Part shown: in pieces, positions 32,903 through 42,244 of the stretch
How positions within the stretch are numbered: the first letter of the stretch is position 1
How the letters are laid out: each line of letters begins with the position of its first letter
NCBI GenBank assembly: GCA_015066445.1
Contig: SVOK01000003.1
Coordinates: 50,706-114,705, forward strand
DNA length: 64,000 bases
Direction of reading: 5' to 3'
From: Oscillospiraceae bacterium
GTDB taxonomy: Bacteria > Bacillota > Clostridia > Oscillospirales > Acutalibacteraceae
The notes under the pieces: model-generated
What the model saw: the letters and a program-made list of their open reading frames with translations, nothing else
Database searches by the model: none
What the model was told of the DNA's origin: nothing
Position numbers and translations under genes: made by a program

Positions 32903-33775
32903 ATAAAAACTAAATTTAAAAAAGCAATATTTTTTGCGTTTTTGGCGGCGGCGCTTTATGCGCTTAATTCTCCCTTTTCAAAGCTTTTGCTTAATGAGGT
33001 TTCGCCTACAATGATGGCGGCTTTTCTTTATCTTGGAGCGGGAACAGGAATGCTGATATTAGGTCTTGTGAAAAGGCTTTCAGGTAAAGAAAAAGCGGAA
33101 AAACCGCTTACTAAAAAAGAATTACCTTTTATTGTGGGTATGGTATTGCTTGATATAGCGGCGCCGATTTTTTTAATGCTTGGTCTTAAAAATACAACTG
33201 CGGCAAACGCTTCGCTGCTTAATAACTTTGAAATAGTTGCCACATCATTAATTGCGCTTGTTGTGTTCAAGGAATTAATTTCAAAAAAGCTGTGGCTTGC
33301 AATTATTCTGGTAACACTTTCGAGTATAATTCTTTCCTTTGAGGATATAAGCAGTCTTTCATTCTCTTTTGGCTCTATGTTTGTTTTGCTTGCCTGCATT
33401 TGTTGGGGTTTTGAAAACAACTGTACTCGAATGTTATCCTCAAAAAATCCACTTGAAATTGTTGTGATTAAGGGCTTTGGCTCGGGTATAGGCTCTCTTA
33501 TTCTGGCTTTTGCTGTTGGGGAGAGATTACCTCAGGCTTTATATATTTTGTCTGCTTTGGTTTTGGGTTTCGTGGCTTACGGGCTAAGTATTTATTTTTA
33601 TATTTATGCTCAGCGTGATTTGGGTGCGGCTAAAACAAGCACATATTATGCGGTAGCACCGTTTATCGGGGCAGGCTTTTCAATGCTCATATTCTGGCAA
33701 TTACCCTCGGTTACATATTTTGTCGCTTTAGCGATTATGGCTTTGGGAACTTATCTTTCTGTGAGTCAGGATTAA
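32903..33775 (+). CDS. EamA/DMT-family transporter
   Basis: About ten membrane helices in two homologous EamA halves (NSPFSKLLLNEVSPTMMAAFLYLGAG, then CICWGFENNCTRMLSSKNPLEIV), a drug/metabolite-type exporter or permease of unknown substrate. The frame is open from 32873, but no ATG, GTG or TTG exists before TTG 32942, which lacks a ribosome site and would cut into the first helix. GGGGAG at 32889-32894 lies eight bases before ATA at 32903, which would give the normal family start KTKFKKAIFFAFLAAALYA. I therefore use ATA as start; the conservative alternative is 32942. It ends at a shared terminator facing the next gene. Confidence 0.85.
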   Translation: MKTKFKKAIFFAFLAAALYALNSPFSKLLLNEVSPTMMAAFLYLGAGTGMLILGLVKRLSGKEKAEKPLTKKELPFIVGMVLLDIAAPIFLMLGLKNTTAANASLLNNFEIVATSLIALVVFKELISKKLWLAIILVTLSSIILSFEDISSLSFSFGSMFVLLACICWGFENNCTRMLSSKNPLEIVVIKGFGSGIGSLILAFAVGERLPQALYILSALVLGFVAYGLSIYFYIYAQRDLGAAKTSTYYAVAPFIGAGFSMLIFWQLPSVTYFVALAIMALGTYLSVSQD

Positions 33776-33796
33776 TTTTGAATTTAATAGTATATT

Positions 33797-33840
33797 AAAA
33801 ATCAGCAATAAGGCAAAAGAGCAGCCTTATTGCTGATTTT
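33797..33840. terminator. Bidirectional terminator between convergent genes
   Basis: Perfect 17-pair stem (33797-33813 with 33824-33840) with A-rich 5' and T-rich 3' flanks, serving EamA on the plus strand and the 644-residue gene on the minus strand. Confidence 0.9.
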
Positions 33841-33841
33841 A

Positions 33842-35776
33842 TTATTTTTTATTGAATTTGATTTTATTTTGCTTGTGTTTTTTAGAGAAAAGCTTTTTGG
33901 TATAATATAAATTAGCTAATTTGTTAGCCGCTAAAGCACATACTATAAAGATAAACACCCAACCAAAGCGAATAAATAAATCTCCGTTAAGGGTGAGGCT
34001 GTCAGCATTTTTGATTAAATGCCAAATCCAAAGCACAGCTCCAAGTGTTACTGATGAGCCTTCAACACAGGATAAGAAGAACAGAATATTATTCATTGAT
34101 TTATCTGATTTTTGTTCAGTAATATTGTTTTTAAGCTCAATGAGCCGGTCAAGGAACTGTTGGTTGCGGTGGTAATCATCTAAGGTTTCCTTGATGCCAA
34201 AGGATTTTATAACCTCGTCAGCCTCAATTTGAGAGAATGGATATTTGAAAATATCTGAATTCCAGAATTGAACGGTTTTTCCAAATTCAATATAAAGCTC
34301 GTCAATATCTGCAATAGAAATATCCTTATTATCCTCTAATTCCTTAACAACCTTTTGATTAGTCCTGAGAACGGCTGTATTTTGGAAAAGCACGATTTCC
34401 ACAATAAACAATTCAGAGGCTTCGTCGGACATTCTTTCATCAATTGCTTTGCTGTAGTCCTTGAAAACAAACGCAATAACCGAGCGTGAAATATAAGAGT
34501 CATAATAATCATAAATAGCTCGGCATGCAGTAAGCTTTTCACGGTGCTCGGGACGGATTTTGTAATTAACATGCTTACTTATCATTGTCTCGCCCGAAAG
34601 AATATAGGGGAGTTCGAGTGGGTTTTGAGGCATCTCGGACATACAAATAACGCATTTTGCCTCGCCGCAGGCGAGTAATTTATAATTTTCTTTGAAGTAA
34701 TCAACGATTTTAACATATTCACCTTTTTCATTCTTAATATCAAGATGACCGGTTGACATCTGGTCTATAAGCTGAGAAGGGTTATGTTTATTATTAGGAA
34801 CAGCAACAGTTATAATATAAATTCCGGTGCTTTTGTGTACAGTAGCAAAAAGGTGCGCCGTAATATCATCAAGAGGGATATCATCATAATCGTCATCATA
34901 AAGGGCAAGAGAGAATTCGCCTAAATAAATGCGTCGCATATTTTTGCCCTTAAAAGCTTCGCTGTTGCATTCGTATTCAACGTGACGGTTAAGAACCTTG
35001 CAGTATAGCTCTCCAAAAGGAAGCTTGGATAAATCCTCTGTAGGTACATAATCGAAATCCTCATCATCGTTATGCAAACGCTTTTCTGCATCAACAATGG
35101 TATTAAAGCTACCGTCACTTCCGTCCGAAGTCATTGGAAGAAAAAAGTATATGTCATCGTTGTAGTTCTTTTTGTAGTCGCTTATTGCGTAGCCTTCTTC
35201 CAGAAGTCTTGCAACATTTTTCTTATTGGTAAAAAAGAAATGATAATCTTCATCTGTGTCTTTAAGGAGTGAAGCGTACATTCTTTTAAGGCATTTAACA
35301 CCGCCTAAAGAAACGGCATAGCCTGATATACTTGTGATTTTAAATCCCGAATTATCCTTTTGGCGCAGAAGCTCAAGAAAGGCATCAGTAAGCATTACAA
35401 TAGCGTTATTGCTGTTGCTGTTTTTCTTTCGGTAATCAGGGTGGAGAGCTATGGAGATAATAAATATATTATTTTCTTTTTCGCAGCTCCAGTCTTCAAT
35501 TTCTTCAGGACTTATATCATCATCACGCATTCTGTGGTCATCACGGTCGGTCATCTCTTTATAAAGCGTTTTTCCAACAGGGAAAAAGTTCATATAACCG
35601 GCAAGACGCTTATCATCATAAAGCAAGATAAAGGAATCTTTACAACGGTTATAGCGCTTAGTGAGGTTTTCTAATTGACCGCAAAGCTCAGGCGAATATG
35701 TAATCTTGTCTATTTCGTAAACATCATTAATAAATCCTTCGGGAGCGGTAAGACCTGTTTTTATATGCAAAGCCAT
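33842..35776 (-). CDS. Large GNAT-like protein with C-terminal membrane anchor, unknown
   Basis: 644 residues. The first 215 look like a GNAT acetyltransferase fold: RLAGYMNFFPVG, then IFIISIALHPDYRKK followed by NAIVMLTDAFLELL, the beta4-alpha3 region where GNATs bind acetyl-CoA, although the usual R/Q-x-x-G-x-G/A loop is poor. The middle 350 residues are not recognised. The C-terminus has two membrane helices (near 583-600 and 612-632) and a very basic tail (KKLFSKKHKQNKIKFNKK). It is therefore a membrane-tethered cytoplasmic protein of unknown function. Single gene, ATG behind GAAAGGAA, about 60 bases from the end of the pot operon. Confidence 0.7.
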   Translation of the reverse strand: MALHIKTGLTAPEGFINDVYEIDKITYSPELCGQLENLTKRYNRCKDSFILLYDDKRLAGYMNFFPVGKTLYKEMTDRDDHRMRDDDISPEEIEDWSCEKENNIFIISIALHPDYRKKNSNSNNAIVMLTDAFLELLRQKDNSGFKITSISGYAVSLGGVKCLKRMYASLLKDTDEDYHFFFTNKKNVARLLEEGYAISDYKKNYNDDIYFFLPMTSDGSDGSFNTIVDAEKRLHNDDEDFDYVPTEDLSKLPFGELYCKVLNRHVEYECNSEAFKGKNMRRIYLGEFSLALYDDDYDDIPLDDITAHLFATVHKSTGIYIITVAVPNNKHNPSQLIDQMSTGHLDIKNEKGEYVKIVDYFKENYKLLACGEAKCVICMSEMPQNPLELPYILSGETMISKHVNYKIRPEHREKLTACRAIYDYYDSYISRSVIAFVFKDYSKAIDERMSDEASELFIVEIVLFQNTAVLRTNQKVVKELEDNKDISIADIDELYIEFGKTVQFWNSDIFKYPFSQIEADEVIKSFGIKETLDDYHRNQQFLDRLIELKNNITEQKSDKSMNNILFFLSCVEGSSVTLGAVLWIWHLIKNADSLTLNGDLFIRFGWVFIFIVCALAANKLANLYYTKKLFSKKHKQNKIKFNKK

Positions 35777-35838
35777 AGTATTTATTCCTTTCGTTAAAGA
35801 ATAAAAGGCGAGAATAAATCCCGCCTGTAATTTAAAGT

Positions 35839-36906
35839 TTAAGATTTAACATTTTTCCAAAGCTTTGAATAAAGCTGTTCGGCTTCTGTTCCTAAATATT
35901 TAAGAACAGTTGCTTTTTCAAAAACACTTTCTTCGGGGAAGATGGCGGTTTCTGAGCGTACTTCTTCGTCAAGAGAGTCTAATACAGCCTGATTTGGTGT
36001 TGAATAGTAAATATATTCAAAGTTAATTGCCGCAATTTCTTCACTGCAAAGGAAATTGAGGAATTTTTCGGCAGCTTCCTTGTTTTTAGCTTCCTTAGGA
36101 ATAGCAAAAGCATCAAGCCACATACAGGTTCCTTCCTCAGGGATAACAAAATCAAGCTTGTCATTGTTTTCAAAAGCAAGGTATGCCTCACCATTGTAAA
36201 TAACAGCAATATCGGCATTACCTGATTCGATTTTAACTCTTGCTGCTTCGTCTAAAAGATAAGCCTGAACATCTTTTTTCTGCTTTTTCAAAAGCTGTGC
36301 TGCAGCTTCAAGCTGGTCTTTGTTAGTTGTATTAGCATCGTAACCCAATTGTGTCAGCGCAACAAAAAATGAATCACGCTCACTGTTTGGCATTATGATT
36401 CTGTCTTTATATTTGCCGTCAAAAACACAGTCCCAGCTTTTAACATCGGCGGCTTTTACCTTTTCGGTATTATAAAGAATGCCTAAAGTGCCCCAGAAGT
36501 GGGGAACAGTATATTTTAAATCAGGGTCAAAGGATTTTGAAGCATCAAGCTGATTTTGGCTGATGTTGGAGAAATTTTCAATATTATTGAAATCAATTTC
36601 TGAGAGCAAATCCTCTTTTATAAGCTTTTCAAGCATATAATCAGAGGTGCAAATAAGATCATATTCTGAAGCACCTGAGGTGAATTTTGCATACATATCC
36701 TCAGGAGCAGCATATTCATCATATACTACCTTTATGCCATATTGCTCCTCGAATAAATCATAAACCTGTGGGTCTATATAATCGCCGTAATTAAAAAGAT
36801 AAATAGTTTCTTTTTTAGAAGAAGAGCAGCCTGCAAGACTGAGTGATGCTAATGAAATTATAAGAATTAACACAAAGGTAAGAACAGTTCTTAAAGTATT
36901 TTTCAT
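35839..36906 (-). CDS. potD: Spermidine/putrescine-binding lipoprotein
   Basis: About 355 residues. Lipoprotein signal with SLAGC (Cys27), then IYLFNYGDYIDPQVYDLFEEQYGIKVVYDEYAAPEDMYAKF and CTSDYMLEKL, typical of PotD/PotF polyamine-binding proteins. It captures polyamines outside and passes them to PotBC. I chose ATG 36906, which has GAAAGGAAAA upstream; the longer frame begins inside potC. Last gene of the potABCD operon. Confidence 0.92.
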   Translation of the reverse strand: MKNTLRTVLTFVLILIISLASLSLAGCSSSKKETIYLFNYGDYIDPQVYDLFEEQYGIKVVYDEYAAPEDMYAKFTSGASEYDLICTSDYMLEKLIKEDLLSEIDFNNIENFSNISQNQLDASKSFDPDLKYTVPHFWGTLGILYNTEKVKAADVKSWDCVFDGKYKDRIIMPNSERDSFFVALTQLGYDANTTNKDQLEAAAQLLKKQKKDVQAYLLDEAARVKIESGNADIAVIYNGEAYLAFENNDKLDFVIPEEGTCMWLDAFAIPKEAKNKEAAEKFLNFLCSEEIAAINFEYIYYSTPNQAVLDSLDEEVRSETAIFPEESVFEKATVLKYLGTEAEQLYSKLWKNVKS

Positions 36907-36907
36907 T

Positions 36908-37723
36908 CTAATAATCTTTTTCCTTTCTGGTTTGGGAATTAGCAGTAATATTTGAGCGCATATTAACAATCTGAATAACGAGTATCAGTAACAGCACCGT
37001 TACAAACATAATTGATGTAAGCGCATAATACTCGGGCAAAATACCACGTATACGGTTGGTGTATATAAGGGTGGAAAGGGTATTAAGACCTTGTCCCTTT
37101 GTGAAATAGGTGATGGTAAAATCATCAATAGAAAGGGTTAGCGCTAATAAAAAGCCTGTGAGCACACCAGGGAAAATATCAGGTAAAATAACTTTAAAGA
37201 ATGCCATAACAGGGTTTGCGCCAAGGTCTAAAGCTGCCTGATAGATGCTTTTATCAAATTGCTTTAGCTTTGGGTAAACATTAAGCACAACATAGGGAAG
37301 TACTAATGTTATGTGTGATATTAGCAGAGTTATATTACTCATTCTGCCCACAATTCCGCTGAAAAACAGCATTAGTGAAACACCGGTTACAATATCAGCA
37401 TTAAGAAGCGGAATATTACCTGCAGCAGTTACACAAGCTTCGGTACGCTTTTTCATAGCAAGCAAGCCAATGCAGCCTAATGTGCCGATAACTGTGGCAA
37501 TTGCGGCAGAAGCAAGACCTAATATTACTGTGGTGCCAACAGCTTCCATAATTATATCATTATTAAATAGGGCTTCATATTTTGTGAAAGAAAATCCGCC
37601 CCATTTATAATATGATTTGGATTCATTGAAGGATAACACTATCATAACCGCAACCGGCAAATAAAGTATTGCAAAAATGAGGGAAACATATGCGCCACGC
37701 ATTGCTGAAAATAATTTTTTCAC
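36908..37723 (-). CDS. potC: Spermidine/putrescine ABC permease PotC
   Basis: 271 residues with six membrane helices; AALDLGANPVMAFFKVILPDIFPG is the ATPase-contact loop, and SIDDFTITYFTKGQGLNTLSTLIY is typical of PotC. It forms the channel with PotB. Its start overlaps the end of potB by four bases, and its stop is two bases from the potD start. Confidence 0.93.
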   Translation of the reverse strand: MKKLFSAMRGAYVSLIFAILYLPVAVMIVLSFNESKSYYKWGGFSFTKYEALFNNDIIMEAVGTTVILGLASAAIATVIGTLGCIGLLAMKKRTEACVTAAGNIPLLNADIVTGVSLMLFFSGIVGRMSNITLLISHITLVLPYVVLNVYPKLKQFDKSIYQAALDLGANPVMAFFKVILPDIFPGVLTGFLLALTLSIDDFTITYFTKGQGLNTLSTLIYTNRIRGILPEYYALTSIMFVTVLLLILVIQIVNMRSNITANSQTRKEKDY

Positions 37724-38544
37724 AGTATGATAGCACCTCCCTCAGTATCCGAGTCACCTGTAGGGATAAGCGAGCTTAAAAGCACGAATACCATAAGCAA
37801 CAAAGCAAGACCGGAGCCTTGGTAATAATGACCCTTAGTAAAGCTCATTTCAACAACGTTGCCTATAAGCATTATTTTTCCGCCGCCGAGCATTTCTGCA
37901 ATAGCAAAATCGGAAATTGCGGGAACAAAAACCATTGTGATTCCGCTCACAACTCCAGGAAGAGTTAACGGAAAAGTTACCTTCAAAAAGGTTTTAAGGC
38001 TGTTTGCACCTAAATCCTTTGAAGCGTTTATATAATCTTTGTCTATTCGGGATACGGTGTTATAAATCGGTAACAGCATAAAAGGGAAATAGTCATAAGA
38101 CATTCCAATGAGTATAGCCGTAAAAGTATTTGCAATATGAAACTTAGGTAATCCTAACGCCTGAAGCAGAGAATTAATAATTCCGTTATCCTCTAAAATA
38201 ACATTTATTGCTACCATCTGGAGCATAAAGTTCATAAAAATAGGTAGTATAAAAAGATATATCAGCAGGGTTTTGTTTTTAATTCTTGATTTTGTGAGGC
38301 AAAGAGCCAAAGGATACGCCAGCAAAAGACAGATAAGGGTGGCAAGAGTGGCAAGTAAGACTGTGAGTCCCAAGGCTTTTAGGTTTGCTGTATCTGTTAC
38401 GGCATTTACAATATTGCTGAAGGTGAATTTTTTTGTAGCATCAGTAAAAGCATAATATACAATTGTGAGTATTGGCAGAATTATAAAACCTGCTATCCAG
38501 ATAATGTAAGGTCCTGAAAGCCAGATATTTTTCTTATTCGTCAA
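37720..38544 (-). CDS. potB: Spermidine/putrescine ABC permease PotB
   Basis: 274 residues, six membrane helices, contact loop [25 protein letters not shown], and the [25 protein letters not shown] stretch typical of PotB. It overlaps potA by 11 bases and potC by four. Confidence 0.93.
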   Translation of the reverse strand: MTNKKNIWLSGPYIIWIAGFIILPILTIVYYAFTDATKKFTFSNIVNAVTDTANLKALGLTVLLATLATLICLLLAYPLALCLTKSRIKNKTLLIYLFILPIFMNFMLQMVAINVILEDNGIINSLLQALGLPKFHIANTFTAILIGMSYDYFPFMLLPIYNTVSRIDKDYINASKDLGANSLKTFLKVTFPLTLPGVVSGITMVFVPAISDFAIAEMLGGGKIMLIGNVVEMSFTKGHYYQGSGLALLLMVFVLLSSLIPTGDSDTEGGAIIL

Positions 38545-39610
38545 TGCTTACAGCCTCCTCATCCTTAGAGCGGGGCTTATGCATTATCTGAATATTTTCC
38601 GGCTCAATATAAATCCCAACCTCACTGCCAACAGGCTCCATTTTGGTGCTGTGTACAAGCCATTTAAAGCCGCCTGCCATAACGTCCATCTCATAGTGAA
38701 CACCCTTGAATATGAGTGAGGTAACAGTACCTTTCATTTCGCTTTTTTGGGGTGGTACTAAAATAACGTCCTCAGGTCGTATAACAACATCAACAGGATT
38801 ATTGTTTCCAAAGCCTGTATCAACGCAGGGGAAATCAACTCCCAAGAAATTAACGAGCAGGTCTTTTACCATAATACCGTCAATGATATTACTGTCTCCT
38901 ATAAAGTCGGCAACAAATGCGTTTTTAGGCTCATTATAAATATCCTGCGGAGTGCCTATTTGCTGTATTTTACCGCCTGCCATAACAACAACTCTGTCCG
39001 ACATTGTAAGAGCTTCTTCTTGGTCGTGGGTTACAAATACAAAGGTAATACCTAACTGTTGCTGAATGTTTTTAAGCTCCTTTTGCATTTCCTTGCGAAG
39101 CTTTAAATCAAGCGCTGCCAAGGGCTCGTCAAGGAGCAGAACTCTTGGTCGGTTAACAATAGCACGGGCTATAGCAACACGCTGCTGCTGACCGCCCGAA
39201 AGGGTATCAATGCTGCGCTTTTCAAGTCCCTTAAGGTTAACAAGCTCCAGCATTTCGTTTACCTTTTCTTCAATTTCCTTTTCCTTTAGCTTTTTTATCC
39301 GCAAACCAAAGGCAATATTTTCATAAACATTAAGATGCGGAAAAAGCGCATAACGCTGAAAAATGGTGTTCACCTGTCGCTTGTAAGCAGGAACACCATT
39401 AATTTTTTTACCGTCGAAGACAATTTCGCCACTCTCGGGCTCTAAAAAGCCTGCAATAAGACGGAGGGTTGTGGTTTTTCCACAGCCTGAAGGTCCTAAC
39501 AGAGTTATAAACTCCTTGTCCTTGATATCAAGGTTAAGACCGTCCAAAATCTGCTCACCGTCAAAAGTGACTGAAATGTCTCTAAGCTCAACTATATTAT
39601 CTTTTTTCAT
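38534..39610 (-). CDS. potA: Spermidine/putrescine ABC transporter ATPase
   Basis: About 358 residues. Walker [10 protein letters not shown] at 39-47, signature [14 protein letters not shown], Walker [12 protein letters not shown] and the switch His in VTHDQEEA, followed by a C-terminal TOBE-type regulatory domain (about 270-340). It powers polyamine import by PotBCD. I chose ATG 39610 because AAAGGGGG touches the first ATG at 39619 and is correctly spaced only for the second. The gene is first in the operon and has a leader of about 290 bases. Confidence 0.95.
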   Translation of the reverse strand: MKKDNIVELRDISVTFDGEQILDGLNLDIKDKEFITLLGPSGCGKTTTLRLIAGFLEPESGEIVFDGKKINGVPAYKRQVNTIFQRYALFPHLNVYENIAFGLRIKKLKEKEIEEKVNEMLELVNLKGLEKRSIDTLSGGQQQRVAIARAIVNRPRVLLLDEPLAALDLKLRKEMQKELKNIQQQLGITFVFVTHDQEEALTMSDRVVVMAGGKIQQIGTPQDIYNEPKNAFVADFIGDSNIIDGIMVKDLLVNFLGVDFPCVDTGFGNNNPVDVVIRPEDVILVPPQKSEMKGTVTSLIFKGVHYEMDVMAGGFKWLVHSTKMEPVGSEVGIYIEPENIQIMHKPRSKDEEAVSIDE

Positions 39611-39902
39611 CAAAAGCATCCCCCTTTGTTCAACACGGCAATAGCAGTACTATTACGCTCAGTGTCGACACAAGAATAAATTTTTGATTTTCTCCGGTTT
39701 TAATAGTATGCTTTACACACTACCTTCAAAAATCTACCCTGTGCGATACCTGCAGCTTCTGGGTTAAATGCCCTGAACAAAGGGTTTTTCATAGTTTTCT
39801 CGATTATTTATCGGAAACTACGGCATAAAACTGGAACTGCATTCTTTCTACACAGATGCTTTGGTTATTTGTATTCAGTTTTAATTTTACAGTATCTAAC
39901 CA
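39611..39902 (-). promoter_or_regulatory. Long structured leader of the pot operon, unassigned
   Basis: Between the predicted start of transcription and potA lie about 290 bases without a gene. Visible structures: hairpin TAGTTT/AAACTA with inner CGAT/ATCG (39792-39797 with 39815-39820, 39801-39804 with 39810-39813), a GTGTCGACAC palindrome near 39662-39671, and hairpin AATAG/CTATT (39640-39644 with 39650-39654) shortly before the ribosome site. I do not recognise a known riboswitch class. A cis-acting RNA is possible; no clear terminator with a T run was seen. Confidence 0.4.
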
Positions 39903-39908
39903 GGATAA

Positions 39909-39937
39909 ACTATACATTAAAATGCTCTAAAAGTCAA
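39909..39937 (-). promoter_or_regulatory. Sigma-A promoter of the pot operon
   Basis: On the minus strand TTGACT (39937-39932), a 17-base spacer and TATAGT (39914-39909); start of transcription near 39902. Confidence 0.75.
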
Positions 39938-40016
39938 GTTAAATTTGCGTTTATTCGTCATTTTTCTCACTTGTTATTTAACTGCGAAAAACTTAATAAT
40001 TAACGCTAAAAAACAG

Positions 40017-40045
40017 TTGCTCAATTTATATCTTTATGGTATAAT
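40017..40045 (+). promoter_or_regulatory. Sigma-A promoter of the ruv operon
   Basis: TTGCTC at 40017-40022, 17-base spacer, TATAAT at 40040-40045, about 30 bases before the ruvC start. Confidence 0.8.
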
Positions 40046-40080
40046 ATTGTAGATTATTATGCTTTGAGAGGTGAATGGAT

Positions 40081-40584
40081 TTGAGAATACTCGGTATAGA
40101 CCCCGGATATGCTATTGTGGGCTATGGGGTTATTGATTTCAGTGCTTGCCGTTTTTCGGTTGCAGGCTGTGGGGCTATAACTACCTCCGCAGGAGAGGAA
40201 TTTCCGAAAAGGCTAAAATCCATTTACGATGATATGCTTTATGTGATAGATAAATACAAGCCGGAGGCACTTTCTATAGAAAGACTTTATTTTAATACTA
40301 ATACCACCACCGCTATTGATGTGTCACAGGCAAGGGGAGTTATAGTATTGGCGGCAGAGAGCCGTGGGATTCCCATAAGTGAGTATACGCCGCTACAGGT
40401 TAAGCAGTCGGTAACGGGTTACGGAAAAGCTGAGAAAAGGCAGGTTATGGAAATGGTTAAAAACCTTTTGGGACTATCGGCTGTTCCTAAACCTGACGAT
40501 ACTGCAGATGCGCTGGCTTTGGCAATTTGTCACGCTCATTGCGCTTCTTCCGATTATTCAAGACTTTGCAGGGGGATAAAATAA
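40081..40584 (+). CDS. ruvC: Holliday junction endonuclease RuvC
   Basis: 167 residues; MRILGIDPGYAIVGYGVI holds the first catalytic Asp (Asp7), SIERLYF the Glu and the C-terminal DDTADALALAICH the last acidic pair. It resolves Holliday junctions as a dimer together with RuvAB. I chose TTG 40081 because GAGAGGTG is seven bases before it and gives the normal family start; the ATG at 40075 is only one base from that site. Its stop overlaps the ruvA ATG by one base. Confidence 0.95.
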   Translation: MRILGIDPGYAIVGYGVIDFSACRFSVAGCGAITTSAGEEFPKRLKSIYDDMLYVIDKYKPEALSIERLYFNTNTTTAIDVSQARGVIVLAAESRGIPISEYTPLQVKQSVTGYGKAEKRQVMEMVKNLLGLSAVPKPDDTADALALAICHAHCASSDYSRLCRGIK

Positions 40585-41186
40585 TGATAGCATCTCTAAG
40601 AGGAAAGTTTCTTTATTCGGACCAGACTTCTGTTGTTATAGAGTGCGCAGGAGTGGGTTATAAATGCTTTGTTACTAAAAATACGCTTTATAATTTACCG
40701 CCTGCAGGGGACGAAATGTTTTTATATACACATTTAGCTGTCCGTGAGGACGCAATGGATTTATACGGCTTTGCGGATTTGGAGGAGCTTAATGCCTTTA
40801 AGCTTATAACCTCTGTAAACGGTGTCGGAGCTAAAATCGGAATTGCAATTCTTTCGGAATTCACAGCTTCTCAGCTGATACTCGCAATTGCGGGCAATGA
40901 TGCTAAAACCCTTACTGCGGCGGCAGGAGTTGGCATTAAACTGGCTCAGAGAATTGTTCTAGAATTAAAGGACAAGGTAGGAAACGCTGTTGTAGGAGAG
41001 AGTATGAATGTGGCGGCTGTGAGTAAGGCGGTTGCAAACACTTCTACCGCAGAGGCGATAGAAGCCTTGGTTGCATTGGGCTATTCTAAAAGTGATGCTT
41101 CGTTGGCGGTAGGCAGATTGGACGGCAGTCTTAGCACAGATGAGCTTATAAAACAGGCGCTTAAAGCATTGGCAAGGAGGTTATAA
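40584..41186 (+). CDS. ruvA: Holliday junction branch-migration protein RuvA
   Basis: 200 residues: N-terminal OB fold (MIASLRGKFLYSD, YKCFVTKNTLY), paired helix-hairpin-helix motifs (LITSVNGVGAKIGIAIL, LTAAAGVGIKLAQRIVLELKDK) and a C-terminal RuvB-binding domain (AIEALVALGYSKSDA). It binds four-way junctions as a tetramer and loads RuvB. ATG 40584 follows AGGGGGAT; the upstream extension of the frame is inside ruvC. Confidence 0.96.
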   Translation: MIASLRGKFLYSDQTSVVIECAGVGYKCFVTKNTLYNLPPAGDEMFLYTHLAVREDAMDLYGFADLEELNAFKLITSVNGVGAKIGIAILSEFTASQLILAIAGNDAKTLTAAAGVGIKLAQRIVLELKDKVGNAVVGESMNVAAVSKAVANTSTAEAIEALVALGYSKSDASLAVGRLDGSLSTDELIKQALKALARRL

Positions 41187-41189
41187 GTC

Positions 41190-42233
41190 TTGATAGAACA
41201 GGAAATGGATTTTGAAAACCGAATAGTTTCTCCTGATTATAGCTTTCACGAGGATTCGGCAGAGCTGAGTCTCAGACCCAAAACTCTTAATGAGTATATC
41301 GGTCAGGATAAAGCTAAGGAAAACCTTAAGATTTATATAACCGCTGCAAAGCAGAGAAAAGAAAGTCTTGACCATGTACTGCTTTACGGCCCTCCGGGAC
41401 TTGGTAAAACCACCTTGGCGGGAATTATTGCAAGAGAAATGGGCGTAAATCTTCGTGTCACCTCAGGCCCTGCGATAGAAAAACAGGGTGACTTGGTGGC
41501 GATACTCACATCTCTTGAAGAGGGCGACGTGCTGTTTATTGATGAAATACACCGCCTTTCCAGAAATGTTGAGGAGATTTTATATCCTGCTATGGAAGAC
41601 TTTTCGTTGGATATAATAATCGGTAAAGGACCGTCTGCAAGGTCGATAAGACTTGATGTACCGCATTTTACACTTGTGGGTGCTACCACCCGTTCGGGTC
41701 AGTTAACAGCGCCATTGCGTGACCGCTTCGGCGTGCTTTTAAGGCTTGACCTTTATACTCCGGAGCAGTTAGCTGAAATAGTTATCCGCTCGGCAGGTAT
41801 TCTTGATATAGGCATTGATAAGGACGGTGCGTTGGAGGTTGCCTCACGCTCACGTGGAACGCCCCGAATTGCAAACCGACTTTTAAAGCGGGTAAGAGAT
41901 ATCGCTCAGGTTGAGTTTGACGGTGTTATTACCGAAGAAACCGCAAGAGCGGCATTATCAAGATTTGAAATTGATGAATTGGGTCTTGACGATTTTGACC
42001 GCAAGATGCTTAATACTATAATAACTAATTATAGCGGAGGCCCTGTAGGTCTTGATACGCTTGCTGCTGCAATAGGCGAGGAAGCGGTAACTATTGAAGA
42101 TGTTTATGAGCCTTATTTAATGCAGATAGGCTTTTTAACAAGAACCGCAAGGGGAAGATGCGTTACAAAGCTTGCGTACGACCATTTAGGTGTTCCCTTT
42201 GGCGGAGATAATAAACAACAATCTATGTTTTAG
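41190..42233 (+). CDS. ruvB: Holliday junction branch-migration ATPase RuvB
   Basis: 347 residues. AAA+ motor with Walker [10 protein letters not shown] at 67-75, Walker [10 protein letters not shown], sensor [18 protein letters not shown] and a C-terminal winged helix ([26 protein letters not shown]). It pumps DNA through the RuvA-bound junction. TTG start at 41190, eight bases after AGGAGG. Confidence 0.97.
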   Translation: MIEQEMDFENRIVSPDYSFHEDSAELSLRPKTLNEYIGQDKAKENLKIYITAAKQRKESLDHVLLYGPPGLGKTTLAGIIAREMGVNLRVTSGPAIEKQGDLVAILTSLEEGDVLFIDEIHRLSRNVEEILYPAMEDFSLDIIIGKGPSARSIRLDVPHFTLVGATTRSGQLTAPLRDRFGVLLRLDLYTPEQLAEIVIRSAGILDIGIDKDGALEVASRSRGTPRIANRLLKRVRDIAQVEFDGVITEETARAALSRFEIDELGLDDFDRKMLNTIITNYSGGPVGLDTLAAAIGEEAVTIEDVYEPYLMQIGFLTRTARGRCVTKLAYDHLGVPFGGDNKQQSMF

Positions 42234-42244
42234 GCTGAGGATTA

